Positions 35,484 through 47,183 of a stretch of DNA of 64,000 bases are shown here, one piece after another. Under the pieces are notes generated by a model that searched no databases, was not told the DNA's origin, and was given only the letters and a program-made list of their open reading frames with translations. The position numbers and the translations under genes were made by a program. The first letter of the stretch is position 1; each line of letters opens with the position of its first letter. Source of the stretch: Tetracentron sinense (taxonomy: Eukaryota > Streptophyta > Magnoliopsida > Trochodendrales > Trochodendraceae); assembly GCA_015143295.1 (NCBI GenBank), contig CM026552.1, positions 61,188,944 to 61,252,943 of the forward strand, given 5' to 3'.

Positions 35484-35745
35484 GATGCTAGTTGCGACGG
35501 GCTATGAACGGTAACTAGGCATACACATTTCGCATGGATGCTAGTTGCGACGGGCTATGAACGGAAACTAGGCATACACATTTCGCATGCATGCTAGTTG
35601 CGACGGGCTATGAACGGCAACTAGGTATGCACATTTCGCATGGATGCTAGTTGCGACGGACTATGAACGGCAACTAGGCATATGATGCATCATATAGGAT
35701 ACTAGTTGCGATGGGCTATGAACGGCAACTAGGCATGTGAACATG
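35484..35745 (+). repeat. 53-bp hairpin minisatellite, five copies (block II, type a)
   Basis: Units start at 35484, 35537, 35590 and 35643, with a fifth diverged copy near 35699. Each unit contains CTAGTTGC and GCAACTAG, an 8-bp stem with a loop of about 15 nt. Confidence 0.88.
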
Positions 35746-36084
35746 TTTAAATTCTGAATAAGCAAGCATGATACACGCATGACACGCATAGCATGACATG
35801 ACACGCATGATACAAGCATAACAAGCATGACACGGTAAATAAGTTCCCAATTACGCGAAGGCTATTTTAAGTCAAGTCAAGTGCATGGTGTTTTTCAAGG
35901 ACTTTATCGGCTTTTCATGAACTACAAGCATGATTATGAATTTCCTTATTTCTTTGTATGATATTAACTGTTCCTGATTCATATATATCTATATTGTTTC
36001 CTGGGTATGCATTGCTATCCCTTGCTATAACTATTGGTTAGTATTTAGTACCCACTGAGTATTCCATTCTTAGCCGTACTTCTT

Positions 36085-36204
36085 ATGTCGGCAGGTTCTG
36101 AGGGAGCTGCTGCTTCATTTGATGTTTGTGCTCCTGGTCCATGGGTGGAGGAGGAGTACGTCGAGGAGCCTTTGGAGGAACCTCCCGTAGAGGGTTATCA
36201 GTAG
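36085..36204 (+). CDS. LTR micro-ORF, 39 aa, copy in E 5' LTR
   Basis: MSAGSEGAAASFDVCAPG at the start and EPPVEGYQ at the end. The stop is kept in the same place as in the other copies. Confidence 0.4.
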   Translation: MSAGSEGAAASFDVCAPGPWVEEEYVEEPLEEPPVEGYQ

Positions 36205-36510
36205 GTGGTGTTAGATTCTGAGTGGATTAGCTGTGGGTGAGCATGAGTGATTATATCCATGTATTTTGGCGGGCATGTCCGCACTTTCTTTGTTTTGATT
36301 TCTTTGTAATAAAACTTGGACCATGTGTATATACTTAGAGGTTTGTTAGACTTCCGCTGTGTCTTATAGTTATGCTTCCGCTGTTATGCTCTATTGTATA
36401 TGCTCTGTGGGTGTTTTGCAGGTGGTTTGTCAAGCAAGTCATGTAAGTCATGATTTAGTCGTCCACGATTCACTCTAACTCCTAGGGTGGGTTTTGGGTC
36501 GCGACAGAAG

Positions 36511-36522
36511 TGGTATCAGAGC
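36511..36522 (+). promoter_or_regulatory. Element E primer binding site
   Basis: TGGTATCAGAGC, 4 nt after the LTR end, complementary to initiator Met tRNA. Confidence 0.88.
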
Positions 36523-36871
36523 TTATGCTTTAGGTCTCTATAGTCACTTAGAATCTTATACCACGGCTTGACAAGAGCATATGTTAGGAAATAAGTTAGG
36601 AAGGAAGTAAGTCGGGAGCGAGTCTGGTTCCAAGTGTAAGACTAAACTTTAGTCTTAGTCTAAAAGGGTTGTTTTAACCAAGTACGGGTCCTAGGTATGC
36701 TAGAACACTAAAGTATAAGTATAATGTGATGAATACTCTGATGACTTGATGTGATGTATATTAGTATTATACAACTAATACAAATTCAATTATTGTGAAA
36801 TGGCATTGAAATAAACTGTGGTTTCAAGTTAGACTCATGTGGTGTTATTATTCTCAGGACTTTAGTCATAA
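36523..36871 (+). promoter_or_regulatory. Element E untranslated leader
   Basis: About 350 bp between primer site and gag, colinear with the other Tekay leaders; no gene seen. Confidence 0.7.
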
Positions 36872-38076
36872 GACGGAACACACGGGGTCGTGGGCCACAT
36901 ACCAGAGCTTCCTCTTCTTCACGGGATGAGGATGAGCAGCCGGACCTCTCTCAGGTCTTAGGCTCTATTGCTGAGACACTCGCCATCCTGGCGGCTCGGC
37001 AAACTATACCGGCATCAGCGGCACCTACTCCACCGCCTGGAGCTCCAGTACATCGTACAGCTGGAGTTGAGGCATTCCGGAGATTGAGGCCTCCATCCTT
37101 CCGTGCGAGTGTGGACCCTCTTGCTGCGGAGGCTTGGATCCTCCAGGTTGAGAAGATATTTGTGGTGCTCTCTCCTACAGAGGAAGAGAAAGTAGCATGG
37201 GCAGTTTTCATGCTAGAAGGTGAAGCCCACCATTGGTGGTTGTCCGCATTGAGGACACGGGACTTGACCATGCAAGGTCAACCATGGACTTGGGAGGAGT
37301 TTAAGGATACGTTCTATAAGAAGTATTTCCTGGTTGGAGCTCGGGAAAAGAAAGAGAGAGAATTCATCAACCTTGAGCAAGGTTCGATGTCTGTGGCCGC
37401 TTATGAGGCCAAGTTCACGGACCTATCACGCTTCGCGACACATATGATTTCCACCGAGGCAATGAAGGCGAGGAGGTTTGAGCAAGGACTCAAGGATGTC
37501 ATCATGGAGAAAGTATTGGTCTTTAGGCACGCCACTTACGCTGAAGTGGTGGATAAAGCCTTGTTGGTTGAGACCAACTCTGAGGCGGTGTCCAAGAAGA
37601 GGGAATTGACGAGAGGCCAATCCAGTAGTTCAGCACCTCTAGAGAGGCGGGCTCGTACCGACCCTTATCAGTATACATGGCTAGCACCACCGATGAGGCT
37701 GACTTATGCGCCTCTAGCACCACAGCAGTATGTACCACAGGCGCCTCGACCTCAGGCCCTCCCGGACCCACGGCCAGTTGCACCTCAGGTGGCGAGATAT
37801 GCTCCACCTCAGGTCCCTCCTACCCGCACACACGAGGCCTGCCCTTTATGCGGCCGAAGGCACCCAGCAGGGGATTGCCTAAGAGCATCGGGTGGATGTT
37901 TTCACTGTGGTCGCCAGGGCCACGTGATCAGGGATTGCCCTACCCGGCATTTACCAGGCCAGTCTCAGGGGATTAGGCCACCAGCACGCCAGCAGGATCA
38001 TATCAGGCGTCATCTCAGACTACCCGGTCTACACCTCAGTCTCGCCAGGCGAACTAGGGGCGTGTATTTGCTTTGA
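36872..38076 (+). pseudogene. gag: Element E gag
   Basis: Gag domain (AVFMLEGEAHHWWLSALRTR) near 37200, Pro/Ala linker near 37680-37830 and CCHC knuckle CFHCGRQGHVIRDC near 37900-37940. Similar in length to the gag of A, but broken. Confidence 0.85.
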
Positions 38077-38280
38077 CAGAGGGTGATGCACTTGCATCTG
38101 ATGATGTGGTGCAAGGTACGCGTTTGGAGTTATTTTCTTTATTCGTGATTGTTATGTTATGTTTTATTCCTTGTGTACGTACTTGGTATGCTATATATAT
38201 ATACCTATGTGTATACGCTGTTGATGCTTGAATTGACGTAACTAGTTAAAATTTCAGGAACCCTACTAGTCAATGAGTAT

Positions 38281-41200
38281 TTGGCTCGAGTATTGATTGA
38301 TACCGGGTCTACTCATTCGTTTGTCTCGCTGAGTTTTTCAGAAGGCTTTTCTGTGGAGCCTAGTCAGCTAAAACCGGAGTTAGCCATTTCGACTCCTCTC
38401 AGCAAAACAGTATTGGCAGATAAAGTGTATAGAAATAGTGTGGCCCAAGTTGGAAGCCACGAGTTGGCGGTTGATCTCATCGTCCTTGGATTCCAAGACT
38501 TTGATGTTATATTGGGAATGGATTGGTTAGCAGCGCATCATGGGCATGTAGCTTGCTTTGAGAAGATGGTACTCTTCAAGCCGGTAGAAGGAAAACCATT
38601 TCACTTTCGGGGGTTGAAAGGTAGAGATATTGCTCGCTTTACGGCATTGTACCTAGCGAACCTCGAGGCAAAGGACTCTTCGACTATTCCGGTCGTGAGT
38701 GAATTCCTGGATGTATTTCCAGAGGAGTTGCCAGGATTACCTCCAGACAGGGAGATTGAGTTTGTGATCGAGCTTGCACCAGGCACAGCTCCCATCTTTC
38801 GGGCTCCGTATAGAATGGCCCCGGTTGAACTTAAGGAGTTGAAGACCTAGTTGGAGGAATTGCAAGGCCTTGGCTTCATTCGACTAAGTGTCTTACCGTG
38901 GGGTGCCCCGGTGTTGTTTGTTAAGATGCGGATGTGCGTCGATTACCGGCAATTGAACAAAGTCACTATAAAGAATAGGTATCCCTTGCCTAGGATTGAT
39001 GACTTGTTCGATCAGTTGAAGGGAGCGAAATTTTTCTCGAAGATAGAACTTCGATCGGGTTATCACCAGTTGAAGATTAAGGTGGAAGATGTTCCCAAAA
39101 CTGCTTTCAAGACTCGATATGGGCACTACGAGTTCTTGGTGATGCCTTTTGGTCTCACGAACGTGCCGGCAGCCTTTATGGATTTGATGAACCGGGTGTT
39201 CCGGCCATATCTTGATAGGTGCGTGATTGTATTTGTTGATGACATTTTAGTCTATTCCCAGACACGGGAAGATCACACACGCGATCTACGCCTTGCTTTG
39301 GAAATGCTAAGAGAGCACAAGCTATATGCCAAACTTAGCAAGTGTGAGTTTTGGTTCGAAGAGGTGGCATTTCTAGGCCACGTTGTTTCCGCGGAAGGCA
39401 TATCGGTAGATCCAAAGAAGATAGAGGCTGTTTTGAGTTGGGCAAGGCCCAAGAGTTTCACAGAGATACGCAGTTTTCTTGGGCTGGCAGGCTACTACAG
39501 GAGATTCGTAGAGGGTTTCTCCAGCCTTGCAGCACCGCTCACTTACCTGACAAGGAAGAACGCCAAGTTTGTATGGAGTGATAAGTGCGAGATCAGTTTC
39601 ACGGAACTGAAGAAGAGGCTTACTACAGCCCGTGTCCTTACTGTGCCATCTGGACCTTATGGGTATGAGGTGTATAGTGATGCCTCACACGTTGGACTTG
39701 GGTGTGTACTCATGCAGCACAAGAAAGTCATTGCCTATGCATCAAGGCAATTGAAGGAGCATGAGAAGAATTATCCCACGCACGACTTGGAGCTTGCGGC
39801 GGTTGTGTTTGCACTTAAGATTTGGCGTCATTACCTTTATGGGGTGGAGTTCTATGTGTTTACCGATCACACGAGTCTCAAGTATCTCTTCCCAAAAGGA
39901 GCTGAATCTAAGGCAACGGCGTTGGATGGAATTTTTGAAAGACTATGATTGTACCATTCAATACCACCTGGGTAAAGCAAAAGTAGTGGCTGATGCTTTG
40001 AGTAGAAGACCTCTGGGGTTATTAGCATGTATGTTAGTGCAGGAATGGATGCTACTTGAAGACTTGGCAAATTTAGACATTAGTGTGAATGACTCTGTCT
40101 GTAGTCCTATCTTGGCAAATGTCACGGTTCGGCCATACATTATAGATTTGATCCAAGAATACCAAGCCACGGATGCTGAATTGTTGGCTTATCGGGACAA
40201 GGAAGTTGCTAAGGGTAGTGAGGACTTCTCTCTCACTAGCCAAGGTGCTATCACATTCAAGGGAAGGCTGTGTGTCCCAGCCAATGCAGATCTTCGGAGG
40301 GAGATTATGGATGAAGCCCACCGGACAAAGTACACTGTGCATCCAGGGGGTACGAAGATGTACCGAAACCTCAAGAGTCACTTTTGGTGGCGGAATATGA
40401 AGAGGGATGTTGCAGAATATGTGGCACGGTGCTTAGTGTGCCAACAGGTGAAAGCAGAACACATGCGAATCGCCGATCTATTGCATTCTCTTCCTATTCC
40501 CGAGTGGAAATGGGAGAACATATCCATGGATTTCATAGTTGGCTTGCCAAAAACGGCAAGGGGCTCAGATGCGATTTGGGTTGTAGTGGATCGTCTGACA
40601 AAGTCCGCACATTTCTTACCCTATCGAACTACTTTCAACTCTAGTCAGTTAGCCTCTTTGTACATCAAGGAAGTGGTGAGGTTGCACGGAGTGCCCGTCA
40701 GTATTGTGTCGGATCGGGATCCAAGATTCACGTCAATATTTTGGAAAAGTTTCCAAGAGGCTATGGGTTCCTGACTTGATTTTAGCACCGCTTTTCATCC
40801 ACAGACGGATGGACAAACCGAGAGAGTGAACCAATTCATTGAAGACATGCTTCGGGCTTATATGTTGGATTTTAGAGGCAGTTGGGAAGAGCACTTGCCT
40901 TTGGTTGAATTCGCCTATAATAACAGCTATCAGACGAGAATCCAAATGGCACCATTTGAGGCCTTGTATGGGCGAAGTTGTAGGTCTCCTCTCTATTGGG
41001 ATGAGGTAGGAGAAAGGAAAGTACTTGGTTCGGAGTTGATCGAGCAAACTGCAAACACAGTTAAGATCATCCGGGATCGATTGAAAGCCGCTCAAGATCG
41101 CCAGAAAAGTTATCCGTACACGCGCCTTAGGGACTCGGAATTTCAAGTAGGGGATCAAGTTTTTGTGAAAGTATCTCCTAGCAAAGGGATCATGAGATTT

Positions 41201-41566
41201 GGCAAGCGAGGCAAGCTCAGTCCTCGGTATGTTGCGCCTTTTGAGATTATCACGTGAGTTGGTGAGGTTGCTTACAGGGTAGCTCTCCCACCTCACATGG
41301 CCACAGTTCACAACGTTTTCCATGTGTCTATGCTTCGGAAGTACATTGTGGATCCTTCGCATGTCATAGACTTGGAACCGTTGGAGATTCGAGAGGACCT
41401 CACCTTGATTGAAGAGCCGGTTCAGATTTTGGATCGAAGAGATCAAGTGCTTCACAACAAGACAATCCCTTTGGTTCTTGTGCAATGGCAACACCATGCT
41501 CGGGAAGAAGCTACATGGGAGCGTGAAGCCGAAGTCAAAGCGAAGTACCCAGAATTATTTGAATGA
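38281..41566 (+). pseudogene. pol: Element E pol
   Basis: Protease ([20 protein letters not shown] near 38290), reverse transcriptase ([24 protein letters not shown] near 39234), RNase H ([18 protein letters not shown] near 39670), integrase zinc region (40310-40450), catalytic core (40520-40760) and chromodomain (41430-41560, ending KAKYPELFE). About five breaks. Confidence 0.9.
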
Positions 41567-41630
41567 GTTTTTGCATAAGTTTGTATATGACTTGTAATTT
41601 TCTTTTTGGTTTGTAACGCAAGTAGCGTCT

Positions 41631-41667
41631 AAATTTCGAGGACGAAATTTTTGTAAGGGGGGGAGGA
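41631..41667 (+). promoter_or_regulatory. Element E polypurine tract and preceding palindrome
   Basis: AAATTTCG-AGGA-CGAAATTT (41631-41650), then TAAGGGGGGGAGGA directly before the 3' LTR. Confidence 0.85.
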
Positions 41668-43022
41668 TGTAGAGCCCCGGACTTTTTCACATTTATTGCA
41701 TGACACTTTCGTTGCCATTTTACCTTTAAAGAGGTATAATTAATAAATAAGGAAGAAATTAGAAATTCCAAAACGTCATAAATGTTCGTTTTCGAAGTAT
41801 GAACCCAACGCAAGTTGAATCGTCAAAATCGGACGAACAAGTCAAAAGTTATGGCCAAAATAGTTTGGACCTGCAGACCACCGATCGTTCGGTCCATGGA
41901 GCGATCGATCGGTCCAAAACCGATCGCTCGGAGGCTATCGAATGGTCAAGATTTTTGTATGGGAAAATTTTCCAGAGCGTGACATTTTAACCGATCGCTC
42001 GGTACTCGCGTTTTGCAGAAATTTTAGTAAGGGTATTATGGTCTTTTGGTCGGTTTACTCTTACTTTAAGAGTCTTGCCCTAGCCTTTAGGGCATCATTC
42101 GACACTTAGAGAGTTTGAGAGAATAGGAGAAAGGGGAGAAGGCGATTCCAACCTAGGGCTTGTCTTTGGAAGAGAAATCAAAGGGTTTTGAGACCCTAGA
42201 TTACTTCAAGCTCGGCTCTTCTCCAAGATCACGGCTCAAACACTAGTGGAGAGCGTTCTCCAAGCTAGGGCAGCAGCTACACGGTCGTTTTGGAAAGGGG
42301 TTTCTCCCCTCATTGTTCAAGGTCGGTACTTCTTGCTACCCTCCTAGTTATAGTTCCTCTTTTCCCTTTATTTCCCTTTGTTTTCCTTTATTTACACATG
42401 TGCTATGAGATGAATGGTTGTGAATGGTGAATCGAGATGGAATGGGCGATTGGATGCCAATGGTTGTGTTGAGATGATTAAAATGGGGAGGGCATTGTTC
42501 TAATAATGAACAAACATGCATGATTTGAGTCAAATCCATCTAGAAAAGCATGTTGTAGGGTAAATCAATAATGAACACACCATGTTTGATGAAATGCCAA
42601 GATGAATGAAAAGAATAATAAATAAAGAAAATGCATGCTTAAACATTTATGGAAATTGCTAAGGTTATGATAGTGTGTTTTCGCGCTTTCCCTAAATTGT
42701 TTAATTTATTACTTGTATATATGGTAATGTGCAATGTATTGTGAATTCCCCAAAGTGTCATATTTAATTTCCATCGCAAGTGTGTACACGATTACACGAG
42801 CACGGCATGAAACGACGTGATTTACCGATGTTTTCAAGGACGAGATGTAGAGGTGGGGCATATCCTACGATATGTTTCACTTCGCTTTTGGCAAGGACAA
42901 GATGATCATGCATTGCATAGGGAAAGGTCTCTCATCCCATCGCATTACACGCATGGCATGGCATCGCATTACACGCATGGCATAGCATCTCATGACACTC
43001 AAGGCATGGCATGACACGCATG

Positions 43023-43223
43023 GATGCTAGTTGCGACGGGCTATGAACGGCAACTAGGCATACACATTTCGCATGGATGCTAGTTGCAACGGGCTATGAA
43101 CGGCAACTAGGCATACACATTTCGCATGGATGCTAGTTGCGACGGACTATGAACGGCAACTAGGCATATGATTCATCATATAGGATACTAGTTGCGATGG
43201 GCTATGAACGGCAACTAGGCATG
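43023..43223 (+). repeat. 53-bp hairpin minisatellite, four copies (E 3' LTR)
   Basis: Same unit as at 35484-35745, with CTAGTTGC/GCAACTAG stems and one copy fewer. Confidence 0.85.
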
Positions 43224-43552
43224 TGAACATGTTTAAATTCCGAATAAGCAAGCATGATACACGCATAGCATGACATGGCACGCATGATACAAGCATGACA
43301 AGGTAAATAAGTTCCCAATTACGCGAAGGGTATTTTAAGTCAAGTCAAGTGCATGGTGTTTTTCAAGGATTTTATCGGCTTTTCATGAACTACAAGCATG
43401 ATTATGAATTTCCTTATTTCTTTGTATGATATCAACTGTTCCTGATTCATATATATCTATATTGTTTCCTGGGTATGCATTGCTATCTCTTGCTATAACT
43501 GTTGGTTAGTATTTAGTACCCGCTGAGTATTCCATGCTCAGCTGTACTTCTT

Positions 43553-43672
43553 ATGTCGGCAGGTTCTGAGGGAGCTGCTGCTCCATTTGATGTTTGTGCT
43601 CCTGGTCCATGGGTGGAGGAGGAGTACGTCGAGCAGCCTTTGGAGGAACCTCCCGTAGAGGGTTATCAGTAG
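43553..43672 (+). CDS. LTR micro-ORF, 39 aa, copy in E 3' LTR
   Basis: MSAGSEGAAAPFDVCAPG at the start and EPPVEGYQ at the end; open. Confidence 0.4.
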   Translation: MSAGSEGAAAPFDVCAPGPWVEEEYVEQPLEEPPVEGYQ

Positions 43673-44292
43673 GTGGTGTTAGATTCTGAGTGGATTAGCT
43701 GTGGGTGAGCATGAGTGATTATATCCATGTATTTTGGCAGGCATGTCCGCACTTTCTTTGTTTTGATTTCTTTGTAATAAAACTTGGACCATGTGTATAT
43801 ACTTAGAGGTTTGTTAGACTTCCGCTGTGTCTTATAGTTATGCTTCCGCTGTTATCCTCTATTGTATATGCTCTGTGGGTGTTTTGCAGGTGGTTTGTCA
43901 AGCAAGTCATGAAAATCATGATTTAGTCGTCCACGATTCACTCTAACTCCTAGGGTGGGTTTTGGGTCGCGACACAACCAGTCGATAGCCTCCGATCGAT
44001 CGGTTGTGGACTGATCGATCGCTACAATGGACCGAGCGATCGGTGGTTTACAGGTTTTGACACTGAGTCCATTTTTCACCCATTCCTACTAGTTGGACCC
44101 ATTCTACTTCTATTCTAACATCTTCTAAACTTGACTAGGACCCCTTTAAGGCTTATGGGCTTTATTAAATAATTTATCTAATTAATTATCGCATTCTTGA
44201 CACAATTCCATCGAAGTTTCAAATTTTCATTTCATGAAATTGAGATTACACGATGTGAAGGCATATACAAAACGTTTCGGGGCTCTACAAGA

Positions 44293-45887
44293 TGTTAGCA
44301 CCCGAACTATCCTAGGTTACCAACATCATTGACAATTCAATGTAATCGTGCATGTGAGATTGTACTTGTATTTCCTTATGAGTTTCATTCATTTGTTTCA
44401 TTCTTAGTGTTTATGAGAAAACCTCAGTCATGTAAAACGTAGAGTGCATGGAGTGCTTGTGAGCATCATCATGTATTTGTGGAAATCCTTAAACAACTCA
44501 TATGATTCATACAAGATATGGTGGCATCATAGCATATTTTCATTCACTGCATTACATCACTAAGATCATGGCTTTTGAGCCTATTTCATCACATCATGCT
44601 TAAATTCATGGTTTATTGAAAAATAATAATACTCACCTACAAGTATAACTATATTCATCATCTCATTGAAAAACCCCCAATTCTTAACCTCTACTTACTC
44701 ATTTGATCACAATGTAGTTTACCCAAAATCCTACATTTACTATTTGCATCATAACCTAGTTAGATAATAGTGTTCTTAGTATTTTTATTCAACTCATACA
44801 TTCAACCTCATTTCAATCTTTATATCATAGCAAAGATAGATAATAGTAGGTACTTACAATACCCATTCAAAATCATACTTTCAGTCTTTGCATTATAACA
44901 AAGTTAGTTAGTAGGAGTACTTACTTAAAAGGATTAAATCTTAGATTGGAGGGATGATTGAACACGAACTTGAGCTTGGAAATGGAGATCCATGCTCTAG
45001 GAAGAAGATTCAAGATTGGGGAAGCTTTGAGAAGTGAAGATTCGAGCTCCTCCTTGGTCTCCAACAAAATCCCTCTTTGGAAACCCAGGTTTCCTTCTTT
45101 TTCTCTCAAAAAGTCTCTCTCTAAGTGTTGGAACCCTTGCACCCCTGAAAATTGGGTATATATGGTGTTAGGTTAGTGAAAAACCTTTAAAACAAAATAT
45201 GTCTATGCGATCTCACTTGAGCGGGCTGCTCCTTAGACTCAAAAAACTTAGTTTTGGTCGAGCTTGCTCGAGCAGGCTTGGAGCTCGCTCGAGCGGGTTT
45301 TTCTGCAAAAACGCGTTTTGGTATTTCAGCCATAACTTTAGACTCCCTTATCAAACTTTGACAATTCAACTTGCGTTAGACTCATCATTCAAAGGGGAAC
45401 AATTTTGTCTCTAACAGACAAATCCTAAATCTGAGGTTTTAATTACCTTAATGGGAACCCATATTTTCAGCAGATCCGATTTTGGAAATCGGATGTTTAC
45501 CATATCTTAGACTAAGAATATGGAAAAATGATAAACATGAACCTCGAAGAGGGTTTAAATACCTTTCCAAAATTCAAGAATCGCTCGATTCCGATCAGCG
45601 GTGAGAGAACTAGAGCTACTTAAGGTTGAGAGTATGCTAAGGCATAACCCTTGTTAATACTTAAGAGTATTTTGTACTCTTATTTCCTTCATCCCAAACA
45701 CCCATATTCTTAAAAAGGTATTCTTAAAGCTTTACTACATGTCATCAAACACCATACACCTGAAATATATCAAACCAAGGTTCTCATTAGTTTGATAACC
45801 ATTCAAACCTTACAATAGGCTATAAGCCTTAGACAATATTCATAGCACTATTTGCCATACTAAGCCATCAAGATCCGGGGTTCTACA
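44293..45887 (-). repeat. Diverged LTR of a Tekay-like element (about 1.6 kb)
   Basis: On the minus strand it starts TGTAGAACCCCGGATC and ends near a CCTAGG...GGGTGCTAACA sequence. It keeps scaffold words of the other LTRs: CAACTTGCGTT-like near 45365, the GCAAAAACGCG segment near 45305 and CTAAGTGTTGG near 45120. Between them sit CTCGAG palindromes. No flanking duplication is visible and no internal region adjoins it, so it may be an old solo LTR, possibly cut by the insertion of C at its left. Confidence 0.6.
45217..45297 (-). repeat. CTCGAG palindrome cluster in the diverged LTR (block I, third type)
   Basis: Contains the perfect 10-nt palindromes TGCTCGAGCA (45265-45274) and CGCTCGAGCG (45286-45295), plus GAGCGGGCTGCTC near the left. 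It lies next to GCAAAAACGCG, exactly where the other LTRs have block I. Confidence 0.75.
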
Positions 45888-45888
45888 T

Positions 45889-47050
45889 TTGATCATAGAA
45901 CTGAATAAAAAGATTATATATATATATATATATATTTTAGAACAAATTCCTCCTAAAAGAGCCGTGTTAGATACTAAAATGAATACGGATAAAACATCTC
46001 CTTTAGAAGAAAATGTTTCAATGGAGCTTTTTGCTCAACCTTCTGAAATCTTGGAGAAAGAAAATTTGGGTAATGAAAGTATTGAAGCTATGGAGATTAC
46101 CACCTCTTTTCCTGGTGTGGACTAAATTGCTCTTCTTGAAGGGGCTCAAACCGGTTAGTGTTTTCATCAATTCATATGTTCATATACGCGTCCAACACAT
46201 AAATAAAACTTTCATTAAATGACATAATTTGTAGGAGAAACCATAACTGAGACGGTAATGGAAGAAGTTACTGAAGAAGCTATCAGTGGAATGCCTGTTG
46301 AAAGGGTTGATACTTCTGTGATGGAAGACGTGTTAGATCAAGTTGTTTTTACTGAAGAAGATGAGGCTTTTACAGAAGGTGTAGATCCTTCAACCGAAGA
46401 AGATTCTGACCATCAAGCCGCTATTTGTTCTTCTGATATTCCTCCGCCTTCATCTTTTGAATCTTTAGAAGCCTTCGTTGGACTGTATCAGTTTCTTCTA
46501 ATTTTTAGGACCTATGGAGGAAAATAGTTAAAAGATATGGTGATATTACCAACTCTTGCGTTCTGACCAGTCCGTCTTTAAGAGCTGTTTTAGTGGATAC
46601 AGTTTGCTCCGTTGTGAATAAAGTCCAAAATATTAACCCTAGGATGCTGAGGGTGAAGGAGATCACTCAATGGGACAATGAACTACATGAATTGGAAAAG
46701 ATTAATGTGAAGGTGCAATGGTTAAGGGAGCTTTTGTAAACATTGATTTCGTCAGCCATTCAGACCCACCGTTTCTTATTAGCAATGGAGTCTTTCAACA
46801 ATAAGACCATCAAAATTCAAGAGAGAAAGCAACTTATTTCTGTTTACGTGAAAGAAGTTGAAGATCCTTGTCAAGAAATTCTTCAAAAAGAGATTATTTT
46901 TTAAGAGAAGGAGAAAGCAGCTGTTACTTAGAAGAAATGGAGAAAGATGTTGATGCGGCTCGACTGGAACGAGATCTATTGAAAGCTTCCGTCAAGAAGT
47001 TGATTATCTTGAGAACAAAAGGCTTTACTTCCGAAATACTTTGATTCTGA
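45889..47050 (+). pseudogene. Antisense ORF region of the Tat-lineage element
   Basis: Plus-strand frames lie in the stretch between integrase and the missing 3' LTR. The products are acidic (EEVTEEAISGMPVERVD) and, further right, rich in Glu/Lys heptads near 46640-47030, suggesting a coiled coil. Tat-lineage elements such as Grande and Ogre/Retand relatives are known to carry an ORF on the opposite strand at this place. The match is by position and composition, not by a recognised domain. Broken in several places. Confidence 0.5.
45915..45934. repeat. (TA)10 microsatellite
   Basis: Ten TA units next to the right end of the diverged LTR. Confidence 0.9.
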
Positions 47051-47183
47051 GATACTTCAACTGATTATCCAGATACTTTTTTTTGTAATGGTGAAAACTT
47101 CATTTTACTTTTGCTTAAAACTTTGAATGTTTTTAAAGTATGCACAGCTAATGCATCTTTGAACAAACCACTCTATTTATCTT

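Larger units (their letters stand above)
34129..36506 (+). repeat. Element E 5' LTR (2378 bp)
   Basis: Starts TGTAGAGCCCCGG and ends GGTCGCGACA. It holds the ACCGATCG module at 34341-34464, five 53-bp hairpin repeats at 35484-35745 and the micro-ORF at 36085-36204. Confidence 0.92.
34129..43974 (+). mobile_element. Element E: Tekay chromovirus nested in C 5' LTR
   Basis: A full-length structure: 5' LTR 34129-36506, primer site, leader, gag, spacer, pol with chromodomain, polypurine tract, 3' LTR 41668-43974, and a target duplication. The coding part is broken in about five or six places. The LTRs differ by a few percent near their starts and less further in, giving an age between C and A. 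Its LTRs carry ACCGATCG boxes and the CTAGTTGC hairpin repeat. Confidence 0.93.
41668..43974 (+). repeat. Element E 3' LTR (2307 bp)
   Basis: Same ends as the 5' LTR. It has the ACCGATCG module at 41880-42003 and four hairpin repeats at 43023-43223 (the 5' LTR has five). A GCTGAG-TATTCCATG-CTCAGC hairpin lies at 43522-43542, just before the micro-ORF. Confidence 0.92.
12030..44289 (-). mobile_element. Element C: Tekay chromovirus, split by D and E
   Basis: Parts in place: 3' LTR 12030-14271 (shared with B), internal region 14272-18703 and 31795-32178, and 5' LTR 32179-34128 plus 43980-44289. D lies in its gag region and E in its 5' LTR. Order, strand and matching flanks across both insertions show a single older element. 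Its coding part is broken at about ten places. LTR divergence of a few percent by eye makes it older than D, E and A. Confidence 0.85.
32179..44289 (-). repeat. Element C 5' LTR, interrupted by element E
   Basis: LTR sequence at 32179-34128 and 43980-44289 (about 2.26 kb in all), colinear with 12030-14271. E entered inside the core of the ACCGATCG module. Ends GGGGCTCTACA at 44289. Confidence 0.9.

Noticed and set aside
35484-35745. Regular repeats resembling a CRISPR array
   Set aside because: The 53-bp units are directly tandem, without unique spacers, lie inside a plant LTR, and have no cas genes nearby.
45889-46527. A host gene encoding an acidic protein
   Set aside because: Its position beyond the Tat integrase and its decay fit an antisense region of the element; no start context, conserved domain or intact exon structure supports a host gene.
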